Below, piece after piece: positions 8,415 to 17,807 of a stretch of 36,414 nt of DNA. The position numbers were made by a program, and so were the translations under genes. The stretch comes from Paracoccaceae bacterium (GTDB lineage Bacteria > Pseudomonadota > Alphaproteobacteria > Rhodobacterales > Rhodobacteraceae), in contig JAKITE010000012.1 of NCBI GenBank assembly GCA_021648225.1, forward strand, positions 1-36,414. The letters run 5' to 3'. Positions within the stretch are counted from its first letter, which is position 1. Every line of letters starts with the position of its first letter. The notes beneath the pieces are model-generated. The model made no database searches. It saw nothing but the letters and a program-made list of their open reading frames with translations, and was not told the origin of the DNA.

Positions 8415-9239
8415 ATGACTATCAAAAATATTCTCGTCGCTTTCACCGGAAGCAAACAATCCGTCAACGCGCTAAAGGTCGCCAAGATAATGTCGGTTAA
8501 ATACGGCGCCCATATCACCGGCACCCTTTCGCATGGCCTGCCGGTGGCGATGTATACCTATGGCGGCCACCTGCCCCAACATGCGCTGGATGACATTACC
8601 GCCGCTGACAAAGAACACCGCGTCAAGGTGCGCAAACAGTTTTTCGAAATCTGCCAAGACCTGCCAAGCGATCTGGTGCATTTCACCGAAAGCTATGGCG
8701 ATGCCAATGAACAATTGATCAAGATTGCCCATTGTTATGATCTGGTCATTATGGGGCCTGCCAATAAAAAAACCGGCTATCAGCATATGGAGGTCCACCC
8801 AGATCTGGTTGTGCACAGCGCTGGCAGGCCGGTGATTGTGGTGCCGGAAAAATTTGATGTGGCGAATTTCAACGAAAACGCCCTGATCGCATGGGATGGC
8901 CGGCGCGCCGCCGCGCGGGCGGTTTTTGATGGGCTTGATATTCTGAAAACCAAATCCCGGGTTGTGGTGCTGACCATCGGCCCTGTGGAAAAGGCCACAC
9001 AGAAAACGGCTCCGATTGTTCAACACCTGACACGCCACGACATCGCCCCCGAGGTGATTCAAGCAGAACGCAACCGCAAGAAAATCAGCAAAATTATTCT
9101 GCAAACCGCAAAAGATACCAAGGCGGGGCTGATTATCATGGGCGCATACCAGCATTCCAAACTGGCCGAAGACCTGTTTGGCGGGGTGACCAACAGAATT
9201 CTGGCAAAAGCAAACGTGCCGGTGCTGTTATCCCATTAA
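8415..9239 (+). CDS. Universal stress protein (tandem UspA-like)
   Basis: A 274-residue protein with two UspA-type halves. The N-terminal half opens with KNILVAFTGSKQS and carries DLVIMGPANK. The C-terminal half ends with LIIMGAYQHSKLAEDLFGGVTNRILAKANVPVLLSH, close to the G-x2-G-x9-G-S/T ATP-binding pattern. Such proteins support survival under starvation, oxidative stress or low oxygen. ATG 8415 has GAGG six bases upstream, so it is preferred over the in-frame GTG at 8403. It is a single-gene unit with a palindromic site ahead and a GC-rich hairpin after it. Confidence 0.9.
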   Translation: MTIKNILVAFTGSKQSVNALKVAKIMSVKYGAHITGTLSHGLPVAMYTYGGHLPQHALDDITAADKEHRVKVRKQFFEICQDLPSDLVHFTESYGDANEQLIKIAHCYDLVIMGPANKKTGYQHMEVHPDLVVHSAGRPVIVVPEKFDVANFNENALIAWDGRRAAARAVFDGLDILKTKSRVVVLTIGPVEKATQKTAPIVQHLTRHDIAPEVIQAERNRKKISKIILQTAKDTKAGLIIMGAYQHSKLAEDLFGGVTNRILAKANVPVLLSH

Positions 9240-9246
9240 AACATCG

Positions 9247-9284
9247 GGCGGGGTCTATCCGGCCCCGCCGGATTCGGCTTTTTT
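9247..9284 (+). terminator. Terminator-like hairpin after the usp gene
   Basis: GGCGGGG (9247-9253) pairs with CCCCGCC (9263-9269). A six-T run follows at about 9279-9284, ten bases beyond the stem. The hairpin overlaps the 3' end of convergent holC, so it may serve both genes. The distance to the T-run makes it non-canonical. Confidence 0.45.
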
Positions 9285-9728
9285 GATCCAGCGGCCATCG
9301 TCATCTTGCGCCCAGTAAACCGCTTGTAATTTTGCAGCACTTACCGCTTTCCAGTCGCGGCGCGCCGCATCCAGCGCGGCTGGGTCATTGCCATCAAAAA
9401 ACAGGCATGCCAATTCAAACCCAGCCATGCGTCCGGGGGTGGTGCTGGCCCCGTCAACCAGCATTAACACATTGGCATCATTCAAGTTTTCATCCTGCAT
9501 GGTTAGCAAAACAGGCTGTTTGGCGGCATTATCACCGACAGCTTTGCCATGGGGCAAAAAACTGTCGGGTTTTGCGCTCCATAACCGGTCATCCAGAAAA
9601 TCCAGCCGGTCTTGCGCGCCGCATTGCAACAACACCCGCCAGCCGCGCTGAAGCGATTTGTCCAATATTCCGGGCAGGGTTATTTCCAGCGGGGAATGTG
9701 TAAGATGATAAAAACGGACCTCGGGCAT
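9255..9728 (-). CDS. holC: DNA polymerase III subunit chi
   Basis: The 157-residue product has the chi-subunit signature: an opening MPEVRFYHLTHSPLE, then LLDKSLQRGWRVLLQ-type text, DRLWSAKPDSFLPHG and a central QPVLLTMQDENLNDANVLMLVDG. In the replisome chi joins the clamp-loader complex to SSB. ATG 9728 shares one base with the stop codon of pepA (TGATG), so pepA and holC are coupled; this order is common in Rhodobacterales. The frame is open further upstream only inside pepA. Confidence 0.92.
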   Translation of the reverse strand: MPEVRFYHLTHSPLEITLPGILDKSLQRGWRVLLQCGAQDRLDFLDDRLWSAKPDSFLPHGKAVGDNAAKQPVLLTMQDENLNDANVLMLVDGASTTPGRMAGFELACLFFDGNDPAALDAARRDWKAVSAAKLQAVYWAQDDDGRWIKKAESGGAG

Positions 9729-11191
9729 CAGGTTTCGAAATGGTCGCGGATCAGGCGGTCCAGCGCGCAAACCCCCCAGCCGGTTGCGCCTTTGGGGGCC
9801 AGCGCAGTTGGCCCGGGCGAGGCAACGCCAGCGATATCCAGATGGATCCACGGGGTGTCATCGCGCACAAAACGTTGTAAAAACTGCGCGGCGGTAATCG
9901 AACCGGCCGGTCGTCCGCCGATATTTTTCATATCGGCCACACGGGATTTCAGCAATTTATCATAAGCATCCCCCAAAGGCATCCGCCATGCGCCTTCGCC
10001 CTCGGCAGTCGCTGATTTCAGGAATTGCTTGCAAAGCCGGTCATTATTGGAAAACACACCGGCATTTTCATGGCCAAGCCCGATGATCACCGCGCCGGTT
10101 AAGGTCGCAAGATCAACCATCGCCACGGGATTGTATTTTTCCTGCGTATACCAAAGAATATCCGCCAAAACCAACCGGCCCTCGGCATCGGTATTGATTA
10201 CCTCGACCGTGTCGCCCTTCATGGATTTAATAACATCACCGGGGCGCGTTGCATTGCCATCGGGCATGTTTTCAACAATGCCAACCACCGCCACAACATT
10301 GGCTTTGGCTTGGCGTTTCGCTAGGGTTCGCATCACACCGGCAACCACGCCCGCGCCGCCCATATCCATGGTCATGTCTTCCATGCCACCGGCAGGCTTT
10401 ATGGAAATACCGCCAGTATCAAACACTACACCCTTGCCTACCAACGCAAAAGGTGGTTCATCGCCGCCGCCATTCCAGCGCATGATCACCACCTTTGACG
10501 GGCTACGAGACCCCTGCCCCACACATAACAATGTGCGCATGCCCAAACGTTCCAGCGCGTCTTCTTCCAGCACGTCAACCTCGACGCCTTGATCGCGCAG
10601 GTCAGTCAGACGTTTGGCAAATTCGGTGGTAGTTAAAACATTGGCCGGTTCGTTTGTAAGATCACGAGTGAAAAACACACCTTCGGTAACCGCCGCCATC
10701 GGCGCATGATCCGCCAGAACCGCATCCGGATCAGCAACCATTGCGGAAACCATGTGCAAGATCATGTCACTATCGGTTTTATGCACGTTAAAATCATAAG
10801 ACCTTAACGCCAGCCCATGGGCAATTTCCGCCGCCCGCGCATGGGATGCCAACAGCGCGGTCAACGGTTCATCGCCGCGAAACACCGCCATGGATGCGCC
10901 TGCCTTGCGGGCCTCCAACACCGAAACCGAGCGGCCGAGCTTTACTACCTGCACCGCTGATGTGGCCAGATTGGCGGGAAAAGCCAGCACATGGCCCTCG
11001 CCTTCTTTGACCTTTTCCCAAACCTTTGATTCCAGCAATCGTTTTACCGCGCCCTTGGTCAGGGTATTGATTTTGCGGGTCAAAACATTCATCGCGCCAT
11101 CCGCCCCGACCACAATTGCGATTTTTCCGCGAATGGCGGCAATGGCGTTCGGGTCATTGATGATAAAACTGATTTGAATGGGTTCGGTCAT
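9728..11191 (-). CDS. pepA: Leucyl aminopeptidase (M17 family)
   Basis: A cytosolic two-metal aminopeptidase that releases N-terminal residues and, in some bacteria, also binds DNA. The C-terminal catalytic domain shows the metal and active-site motifs GKGVVFDTGGISIKP and the family signature NTDAEGRLVLAD. The N-terminal macro-like domain occupies roughly the first 165 residues. Length 487. ATG 11191 follows GAGGA by seven bases. It is divergent from lptF and coupled to holC. Confidence 0.96.
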   Translation of the reverse strand: MTEPIQISFIINDPNAIAAIRGKIAIVVGADGAMNVLTRKINTLTKGAVKRLLESKVWEKVKEGEGHVLAFPANLATSAVQVVKLGRSVSVLEARKAGASMAVFRGDEPLTALLASHARAAEIAHGLALRSYDFNVHKTDSDMILHMVSAMVADPDAVLADHAPMAAVTEGVFFTRDLTNEPANVLTTTEFAKRLTDLRDQGVEVDVLEEDALERLGMRTLLCVGQGSRSPSKVVIMRWNGGGDEPPFALVGKGVVFDTGGISIKPAGGMEDMTMDMGGAGVVAGVMRTLAKRQAKANVVAVVGIVENMPDGNATRPGDVIKSMKGDTVEVINTDAEGRLVLADILWYTQEKYNPVAMVDLATLTGAVIIGLGHENAGVFSNNDRLCKQFLKSATAEGEGAWRMPLGDAYDKLLKSRVADMKNIGGRPAGSITAAQFLQRFVRDDTPWIHLDIAGVASPGPTALAPKGATGWGVCALDRLIRDHFET

Positions 11192-11306
11192 TTGCTGTTC
11201 CTCGGCGAGAATCTGTATATTTTATCGTAGCGGCTGCAAGGTAACTTGACCAGTTGCCCGATTGCAAATAGGCCATAACCAGCTTTTGCACCACCAAGGA
11301 CAGAAT

Positions 11307-12428
11307 TTGAACCGGCTTGACAGATATTTCATGGCACAGCTTTTGGCGCCATTCGGGTTTTTCTCGTTGGTGATCATCGGTATTTTGTGGCTGGCACAGG
11401 CCTTGCCGCTGGTGGATAACGTGATCGAAAGCGGCCAGTCGGGGCTGGTTTTTCTTGAGGTGACGTCACTGCTTATCCCGCGTGTTATGATGGTGGCCCT
11501 GCCCTTTGCATCCTTTGGCGCCGCACTTTATGCGCTAAACCGGCTTTATTCCGAGGCAGAACTAGTGGTGATGATGACCGCCGGCCAATCGCCGCTGGCG
11601 CTGGCCAAACCGGTGGCGGTATTTGGCAGCTTTGTCATGTTGATCATGGTTGTAACCACCTTTTATCTGGTTCCGGCCAGCCAGACCCAGCTAAACACCC
11701 GCATGAACGAAATTCGCACCGAACTAACCAGCAGCCTGATCCGCGAAGGCCAATTTGTGCATCCGACCGGCAATATCACCATTTATGTGCGCGACACCTC
11801 GCGCGATGGAGAAATGGCGGGCCTGTTCTTGCACGACCAGACCAATGCCCAGAACCCGGTTACTTATTCCGCCCAAAAAGCACTTTTTTTGCAAGACGGG
11901 TTTGATATGCGTATCGTGATGATCGACGGCATTATCCAGCAATTTGACCGCAGCAATGCATTGCTGAATACCATCCGGTTTGACCGGTTTTCCTATGATC
12001 TGGGCGAGGTTATGCCAAGTATTCAGGGCCGTACCCGCGCACCTTTTGAAATGTTCCCCCATGAATTATTATTCCCCAGCGAAGAAATGCTGAATAGCGA
12101 ACGCTGGCGGCCGGGCGCTTATGCTGCCGAGGGGCATCATAAGGTGGTGATGCCGCTGTCAGCACTGGTTTTACCGTTGATTGCGCTGGGGGTAATTATT
12201 TTGGGGGGCTTTCGTCGCGGCGGATTTATGCGGCGGGTTATGTTTGCGATTGCCCTTGGTGTGTTGTTGCAATCCAGCGTTATTGTGGCAAAATCAGCGG
12301 TGCAAACCGCACCGGAACTGGCCTGGACCATGTATGTGCCCTCCACCGGTGGCTTGGCCTTGGCGTTGTTTTTTCTATATCGGGCGGGACGCAACCGAAG
12401 ACCAAAACGGGGAATGGCATTGGCATGA
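11307..12428 (+). CDS. lptF: LPS export ABC transporter permease LptF
   Basis: One of the two inner-membrane permeases of the LptB2FG transporter that extracts lipopolysaccharide for delivery to the outer membrane. It has the YjgP/YjgQ architecture: membrane segments at the N-terminus (about 12-110), a periplasmic beta-jellyroll region, and three C-terminal segments. I chose TTG 11307, which has AAGGA six bases upstream and gives the family start MNRLDRYFMAQLL. The frame is open to an earlier TTG at 11262. The stop overlaps lptG by ATGA. Confidence 0.94.
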   Translation: MNRLDRYFMAQLLAPFGFFSLVIIGILWLAQALPLVDNVIESGQSGLVFLEVTSLLIPRVMMVALPFASFGAALYALNRLYSEAELVVMMTAGQSPLALAKPVAVFGSFVMLIMVVTTFYLVPASQTQLNTRMNEIRTELTSSLIREGQFVHPTGNITIYVRDTSRDGEMAGLFLHDQTNAQNPVTYSAQKALFLQDGFDMRIVMIDGIIQQFDRSNALLNTIRFDRFSYDLGEVMPSIQGRTRAPFEMFPHELLFPSEEMLNSERWRPGAYAAEGHHKVVMPLSALVLPLIALGVIILGGFRRGGFMRRVMFAIALGVLLQSSVIVAKSAVQTAPELAWTMYVPSTGGLALALFFLYRAGRNRRPKRGMALA

Positions 12429-13525
12429 CCCTGTCTTTATATGTTTTACGCAAATTCTTATGGAATATTTTCCGAATTCAATTGGCGTTTTTATTCCTGA
12501 TCATGATCATTGACGGTGTGGAACAATTGCGGATTCTGTCCCAGTATAACGCCCCGGCCAAAGACGCGGTTGTTCTGACTCTGCTGCGTTCAAACAGCTA
12601 TATTATGCAGATATTTCCGCTGGTTATCATGCTGGCATCCTTATCAACCTTTGTCGGGCTTTCGCGCAGCTCCGAATTGGTAATCTCGCGCGCGGCGGGG
12701 CAATCGGCGCTGCGGCTTTTGCTGGTTCCGGTTACCGCGACTTTGCTGATCGGTGCGGCCATGACCGCGCTTTATAACCCGATTGTTGCCGCCACGGTGC
12801 GTCAGGCCGATGTGATACTCGATAAATATAATGTTGGCGGGCGGTCACTGGTTTCGCTAAGCGGCGACGGGATTTGGCTGCGTCAAGGCGACACCGAAAG
12901 CCAGTTTGTCATTCAGGCGGCCCGCGCCAGTTTTAACGGCACGGTGTTGTATCAGGTTGGCTGGCATGAATTCACCCCCGAGGGTCACCTGACCCGCCGT
13001 ATTGAGGCCACCCGCGCCCAACTGCTGGATGGTGAATGGGTGATCCGGCACGGCAAGCAATGGCTGTTTGACGCGGCTAACCCGGAATCTGTGCCCATTG
13101 AAACCGAATTCGAAGAATTGCGCTTGCCAACAAAATTGACCTCGCAGGAAATCCTGAAAAACTTTGCCCCCCCTAACGCAGTTTCGATCTGGGACTTGCC
13201 CACCTTGGTCACCCAGTTGGAGGCCTCGGGGTTTTCCACCCATCGGCAACGGTTGTTTATCCAATCCGAAATCGCGCGGCCAATTATGCTGGTGGCCATG
13301 GTTCTGATTGGCGCGGGGTTTTCCATGCGCCATTCAAGGTTCGGGCAAACCGGCGTTATGGTGCTGATCGCGGTATTTTCCGCCTTTATTTTATATTCGA
13401 TGCAAAGCATTGCTGAATCTTTGGGTGCGGCCCAGGAAATATCAATATTTCTGGCGGCCTGGGGTCCGCCCAGTGCCGGGATTTTGTTGACCATGGGCTT
13501 GCTGCTCCATCTGGAAGACGGTTAG
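12425..13525 (+). CDS. lptG: LPS export ABC transporter permease LptG
   Basis: The partner permease of LptF in the LPS exporter, 366 residues with the same fold. Features are the opening YVLRKFLWNIFRIQLAFLFLIMIIDGVEQLR, the conserved SSELVISRAAGQSALRLL segment after the second helix, a central periplasmic domain and C-terminal helices with MLVAMVLIGAGFSMRHSR. ATG 12425 lies in the ATGA overlap with lptF, indicating coupled synthesis of equal amounts. lptD follows after about 33 bases. Confidence 0.94.
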   Translation: MTLSLYVLRKFLWNIFRIQLAFLFLIMIIDGVEQLRILSQYNAPAKDAVVLTLLRSNSYIMQIFPLVIMLASLSTFVGLSRSSELVISRAAGQSALRLLLVPVTATLLIGAAMTALYNPIVAATVRQADVILDKYNVGGRSLVSLSGDGIWLRQGDTESQFVIQAARASFNGTVLYQVGWHEFTPEGHLTRRIEATRAQLLDGEWVIRHGKQWLFDAANPESVPIETEFEELRLPTKLTSQEILKNFAPPNAVSIWDLPTLVTQLEASGFSTHRQRLFIQSEIARPIMLVAMVLIGAGFSMRHSRFGQTGVMVLIAVFSAFILYSMQSIAESLGAAQEISIFLAAWGPPSAGILLTMGLLLHLEDG

Positions 13526-13558
13526 AATACCCATGCCAAACCCGCGCCGGAGCCTGCC

Positions 13559-15703
13559 TTGACCTTGCCAACACCCTTTCGAACCTTTTTGTTGGTTTTT
13601 ATGGTTTCCTTGTTTGGAATCAATAGCATGGCACGGGCACAGGCCAATGCTTTTACATCCTTGATTGCTAATAATATTTCTTACGATTCGGCGGCGCAAC
13701 GCCTGACCGCCAGCGGTAATGTTGTGGTGGTGTTTGAGGAAACACGGCTGGAGGCCGACACCCTTATCTATGATGCCGGACTGGAGCGGATTTTCGCCGA
13801 GGGCAATATCCGCATTACCGATGGCAATGGCGATGTCTTTATTGCCGATATTGCCGAGCTTTCCACCGATCTGCGCGAAGGGCTGATCACAGGTGCCAAG
13901 CTGTTGCTGGCCAACCGGTTTCAAATCTCGGCTGCGGAAATTCGTCGCACAGAGGGGCGGTTCAACACGCTTTATCGTTCGGTCGGGTCTTCTTGTCAGG
14001 TATGTTTTGGCCGCCCCGTGCCGCTGTGGCAAATCAGGGCCAGCCGCATCATTCACGACACCGAGGCAAAGCGGTTTTATTTCGAAAATGCCCGTTTTGA
14101 TGTGCTTGGTTTTCCGGTGATGTATTTGCCGCGCCTGACCATGGTTGATCCATCGGTAAAGCGCGCCACCGGCCTGTTGGCACCCAGATTCATATCGTCG
14201 GATCTGTATGGGTTTGCCGTAAAGCAGCCCTATTTTATCACCTTGGGCGACCATGCCGACGCAACCTTGACCCCGTTTGTCACCTCCAGCGGTGCTTTTT
14301 TGCTAGAGGGCGAATACCGTCAAATTTATGCAAATGGCCATATCAATATTAACGCCGCTTTTGCATTTGATAACGGCGAAGGCGGTTGGGGGGACGGCTA
14401 TATGGCTGTTAACACCCAATTTGCCCTAAGCCGCGACCGGGAACTATATGCGGATATAAAACTAGCCAATAACGATGGTTTTTTACGCCGCTTTGGTTTT
14501 GATCAGGCCGACCGGCTGGTAAATACCGCTGGTATCCGCCGCTATCGTGATGACAGCTTTTTTGAAATCGGTGCGGTATTTTTCCAAAGCCTGCGCGACG
14601 ATGAAGTCGACGCCGAAGTGCCGTTTGCCTTGCCCGAAGTCAGCTTTCGCAAAACATGGGAAGACCCGCTATTGGGTGGGCGCATTGGCTTGAATTTCAG
14701 CTCTGTTGGTTTGTTTCGCGTATCTGGCCGCGATGTATTTCGCATCAGCGGTTCGGCCGATTGGCGGCGCGACTGGAACGCGCCCTTGGGCATCCGTGCC
14801 AGCACCTTTGCCCAGATCCATGCCAATGCTTACAAGGTCTGGGATGATATTACGTTTGGCAACGATATATTACTGCGGATCACACCGGTTATTGGTGCAG
14901 AAATGCGCTTACCGCTGGTGCGATACGGGGGTAATAGCGTGTTGCATGTGATCGAACCGGTGGTGCAAATTGTCTATGCGCCCGAGCTTGGATTTAATGA
15001 CGATGTGCCAAACGAGGACAGCTTGCAGGTTGAATTTGACGAAACCAACCTGTTTTCCATCAACCGTTTCCCGGGTTATGACCAGTTCGAAACCGGGTTT
15101 CGTGCCAATTTTGGTGCCAGTTACCGGCGCTATGATCCGTCAGGCTGGACATTGGGGCTGGATATCGGACAGGTTTTCCGGCTGAAGGCCAACACCCAGT
15201 TTTCCAACGGCTCCGGTTTGGCGGGGTTAAGTTCCGACACATTGGCAGCGGTCAGCTTTGAATTGCCAGGCAAAGTCAGGGTTATCAACCGGTTGTTGAT
15301 TGGCCAACAATTTGAGATCCGCAGGGCAGAATCAGAAATTCTGCTGAACCTCGACAGGGTTGCTCTGGATGCTTCTTTTGTGTTTCTGGCCCCGGATGTT
15401 ACCGCCGGTTCGCTGGTTGCCCGCTCCGAAGCCAGCTTCGCCGCAAGCTATCGGTTCCGCTCCAATTGGGAAGCCCGGATGGACTGGCGGCGGGATTTGG
15501 TTGCAAATGAGGACATTTCTGCCGGTTTAGGCCTGACATATGGCAATGAATGTGTAGAAATCGACCTTTATCTCTCGCGCCGCTTCACCAATTCGATTAG
15601 TGTTCCGGCAGAAACCAGCCTTGACGTGTCAGTAAGACTTGCAGGTTTTGGCGGAGGGTTGCAAAATGAGTGGCCGGCACAACAATGTCTGCAATTGCAG
15701 TGA
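13559..15703 (+). CDS. lptD: LPS-assembly outer-membrane protein LptD
   Basis: The outer-membrane barrel that, with LptE, inserts LPS into the outer leaflet. The start is TTG 13559 with GGAG six bases ahead; a nearby ATG at 13533 is in another frame and closes quickly. A signal peptide (MTLPTPFRTFLLVFMVSLFGINSMARAQA) is followed by an OstA-type jellyroll (about 35-145) and a long barrel to residue 714. Cysteines occur as a pair near residue 143 (SCQVC) and again near the C-terminus (NECVEID and QQC), consistent with the interdomain disulfides needed for function. It belongs to the lptFG-lptD-surA-rsmA operon. Confidence 0.93.
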   Translation: MTLPTPFRTFLLVFMVSLFGINSMARAQANAFTSLIANNISYDSAAQRLTASGNVVVVFEETRLEADTLIYDAGLERIFAEGNIRITDGNGDVFIADIAELSTDLREGLITGAKLLLANRFQISAAEIRRTEGRFNTLYRSVGSSCQVCFGRPVPLWQIRASRIIHDTEAKRFYFENARFDVLGFPVMYLPRLTMVDPSVKRATGLLAPRFISSDLYGFAVKQPYFITLGDHADATLTPFVTSSGAFLLEGEYRQIYANGHININAAFAFDNGEGGWGDGYMAVNTQFALSRDRELYADIKLANNDGFLRRFGFDQADRLVNTAGIRRYRDDSFFEIGAVFFQSLRDDEVDAEVPFALPEVSFRKTWEDPLLGGRIGLNFSSVGLFRVSGRDVFRISGSADWRRDWNAPLGIRASTFAQIHANAYKVWDDITFGNDILLRITPVIGAEMRLPLVRYGGNSVLHVIEPVVQIVYAPELGFNDDVPNEDSLQVEFDETNLFSINRFPGYDQFETGFRANFGASYRRYDPSGWTLGLDIGQVFRLKANTQFSNGSGLAGLSSDTLAAVSFELPGKVRVINRLLIGQQFEIRRAESEILLNLDRVALDASFVFLAPDVTAGSLVARSEASFAASYRFRSNWEARMDWRRDLVANEDISAGLGLTYGNECVEIDLYLSRRFTNSISVPAETSLDVSVRLAGFGGGLQNEWPAQQCLQLQ

Positions 15704-15726
15704 ACAGGGCAAAGGGTGATAGTTTA

Positions 15727-16950
15727 ATGGTTCGTTTCATTCAAAGACTGGCAGCAGTTTTTCTGATCGTATTTTCATTTCCTGCCGCCAGCATTGCGCA
15801 AAACGCGTTTTCCGCGGCCTATCGCGTGAATACCGGCATCATTTCCTTTTATGATATCGACCAGCGGATCAAACTGTTGCGGGTTCTGGGCGTAACCGGC
15901 CCCGATCTGCGTCAACAGGCAGTCGATGCCCTGATCGACGAACGCCTTCAGGTCGAAGCCGCGCGAAATTTTGGCGTTGTGCTTGACCAGCCACAACTGA
16001 CACGGGCCATTTCACGCTATGCCGAACAACGCAACCTGACTACCGAGCGGTTATTGGCGCAAATACGCGGACGCGGTGTTTCCGTTGAAGCATTCGAAGA
16101 TTTCATCTCGGCGGGCGTGATATGGCAATCGCTGATCCGGGCAAGGTTTGGCAATATGGCCAGCCCCACAGAAAACGAGCTGAATTCGCAACTGAACACC
16201 GTGGCTGTTTCATCATCCTCCAGCATTCAACTGGGCGAAATCGCCCTGCTTTATACCGAACGCGGCCAAGACGCGACAGTGGCGCTGGCCAACCAGTTGG
16301 TTAAACAGCTGCGCGATGGTGCAAACTTCCGGAATTTGGCCCGAGAATATTCGCGGTCGCGTTCCAGCCAAAACGGCGGGGTTATCGGCTGGGTTGCCCC
16401 CAACCGGTTACCACCACAATTGGCGGCTGCGGTGCGCGGATTGGGCCGTGGGCAGGTGGCGGAACCTATTTTTATTCCTGCAGGCATCATAATTATCAAA
16501 GTGCTGGACAGCCGGACCCAAACCCAACAGATCGCTATTCCAACCAAAATCAACGTCACCTATGGCCGTTTGATTCTGCCACATGCAGCAGGGCAACAGG
16601 CTGATACCATCCGAACCGCAACCCGTTTGCGGCGTGATCTGGATGGCTGTCGTGGGCTGGAAACCCGCGCCGCTAATTATGCCACCGGCAGCGGTGTCTT
16701 TGGCCCTGTTGCACTGGGGCAAATCCCCGCCGATATAGGCCTGCAACTGGCACGGCTTGAACCGCGCGATACTGCCTTGATGACCGGCGATAATCAGGTC
16801 AGCGTTGTGGTGCTGTGCGACAGGGTTTCGGAAATGACAGATCAATCCCGTGCGGCTTTGCGCAACCAGCTTACCGGTCGCAACCTGCAATCCCTTGCGG
16901 AGGGCTTTATGCAAGAATTGCGCCGCAGCTCGATCATCGAAAAACAATGA
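15727..16950 (+). CDS. surA: Periplasmic peptidyl-prolyl isomerase / chaperone SurA
   Basis: A periplasmic chaperone for outer-membrane proteins, including LptD. A signal peptide (MVRFIQRLAAVFLIVFSFPAASIAQ) precedes a SurA N-terminal domain with QQAVDALIDERLQVEAARNFG, and a parvulin domain follows with LAREYSRSRSSQNGGVIGWV. ATG 15727 lies 24 bases after the lptD stop, with AGGG upstream. The in-frame GTG at 15670 and ATG at 15685 would put the signal peptide in an unusual internal place. The 407-residue length is typical. rsmA overlaps its stop codon directly. Confidence 0.91.
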   Translation: MVRFIQRLAAVFLIVFSFPAASIAQNAFSAAYRVNTGIISFYDIDQRIKLLRVLGVTGPDLRQQAVDALIDERLQVEAARNFGVVLDQPQLTRAISRYAEQRNLTTERLLAQIRGRGVSVEAFEDFISAGVIWQSLIRARFGNMASPTENELNSQLNTVAVSSSSSIQLGEIALLYTERGQDATVALANQLVKQLRDGANFRNLAREYSRSRSSQNGGVIGWVAPNRLPPQLAAAVRGLGRGQVAEPIFIPAGIIIIKVLDSRTQTQQIAIPTKINVTYGRLILPHAAGQQADTIRTATRLRRDLDGCRGLETRAANYATGSGVFGPVALGQIPADIGLQLARLEPRDTALMTGDNQVSVVVLCDRVSEMTDQSRAALRNQLTGRNLQSLAEGFMQELRRSSIIEKQ

Positions 16951-17807
16951 ACCAAGATCCGCTTCCGCCCCTGCGCGAAGTCATTGCAACCCATGGGCTG
17001 GCCGCGCGAAAATCGCTGGGCCAGAATTTCCTGCTTGATCTTAACCTGACCGGAAAAATCGCGCGCCGCGCCGGTGATTTAACCAAATGTGATGTGCTTG
17101 AAATCGGCCCCGGCCCGGGTGGGCTAACCCGTGCTTTGCTGGATGAGGGCGCACGCAAAGTGGTTGCCATTGAAATGGATGATCGCTGCCTGCCCGCCCT
17201 GCAAGAAATCACCGATGCCTATGACGGACGCTTGATCACCCTGTCTGGCGATGCGTTGAAAATCGACCCCCGCAGCCATTTGAATGGCCCCGTGCGGGTG
17301 GTGGCCAACCTGCCTTATAATGTCGGCACCGAATTGCTGATCCGCTGGTTAACCCCCGCTGAATGGCCGCCCTATTGGCAAAGCCTGACCTTGATGTTTC
17401 AAAAAGAAGTCGCGCAGCGCATCACCGCGCAGCCCGGCAGCAAGGCCTATGGGCGGCTTTCAATTCTGTCGCAATGGCGCGCCGACCCTAAAATGGCCTT
17501 TGAAATTCCAGCATCGGCCTTTACGCCGCCGCCCAAGGTTACCTCGGCTGTGGTGCATTTTGAACGGCTGGAAACGCCGAGATTCGCCGCCAATCAAAAA
17601 ATCCTCAACGAAGTGGTGGCGCGGGCGTTTAACCAGCGCCGCAAAATGATGCGCGCCAGCCTGAAGGGCATGTTGCCGGATATGGAAACCCATTTAATTG
17701 CCGCCGGCATTGACCCGAAACAACGGGCCGAGCAGGTATCTTTGCAACAATTCTGTGCCTTAAGTGAAATTTTGCGCGTGCAGCGCGGCCAAAAACCTAT
17801 TCGCTAA
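16947..17807 (+). CDS. rsmA: 16S rRNA (adenine1518/1519-N6)-dimethyltransferase
   Basis: Dimethylates two adjacent adenines near the 3' end of 16S rRNA late in small-subunit assembly. The motifs RKSLGQNFLLD (22-31), the SAM-binding EIGPGPGGLTRAL (52-64) and the catalytic NLPYNVGTEL (121-130) are present. Length is 286. ATG 16947 sits in an ATGA overlap with surA. In most relatives pdxA lies between surA and this gene; here it is missing. The 3' end overlaps the convergent DUF4167 gene by eleven bases. Confidence 0.96.
   Translation: MNQDPLPPLREVIATHGLAARKSLGQNFLLDLNLTGKIARRAGDLTKCDVLEIGPGPGGLTRALLDEGARKVVAIEMDDRCLPALQEITDAYDGRLITLSGDALKIDPRSHLNGPVRVVANLPYNVGTELLIRWLTPAEWPPYWQSLTLMFQKEVAQRITAQPGSKAYGRLSILSQWRADPKMAFEIPASAFTPPPKVTSAVVHFERLETPRFAANQKILNEVVARAFNQRRKMMRASLKGMLPDMETHLIAAGIDPKQRAEQVSLQQFCALSEILRVQRGQKPIR

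Noticed and set aside
8472..9155. Open frame of 227 codons on the minus strand
   Set aside because: Antisense to the universal stress gene.
13442..14254. Open frame of 270 codons on the minus strand
   Set aside because: Antisense to lptG and lptD, both firmly identified.
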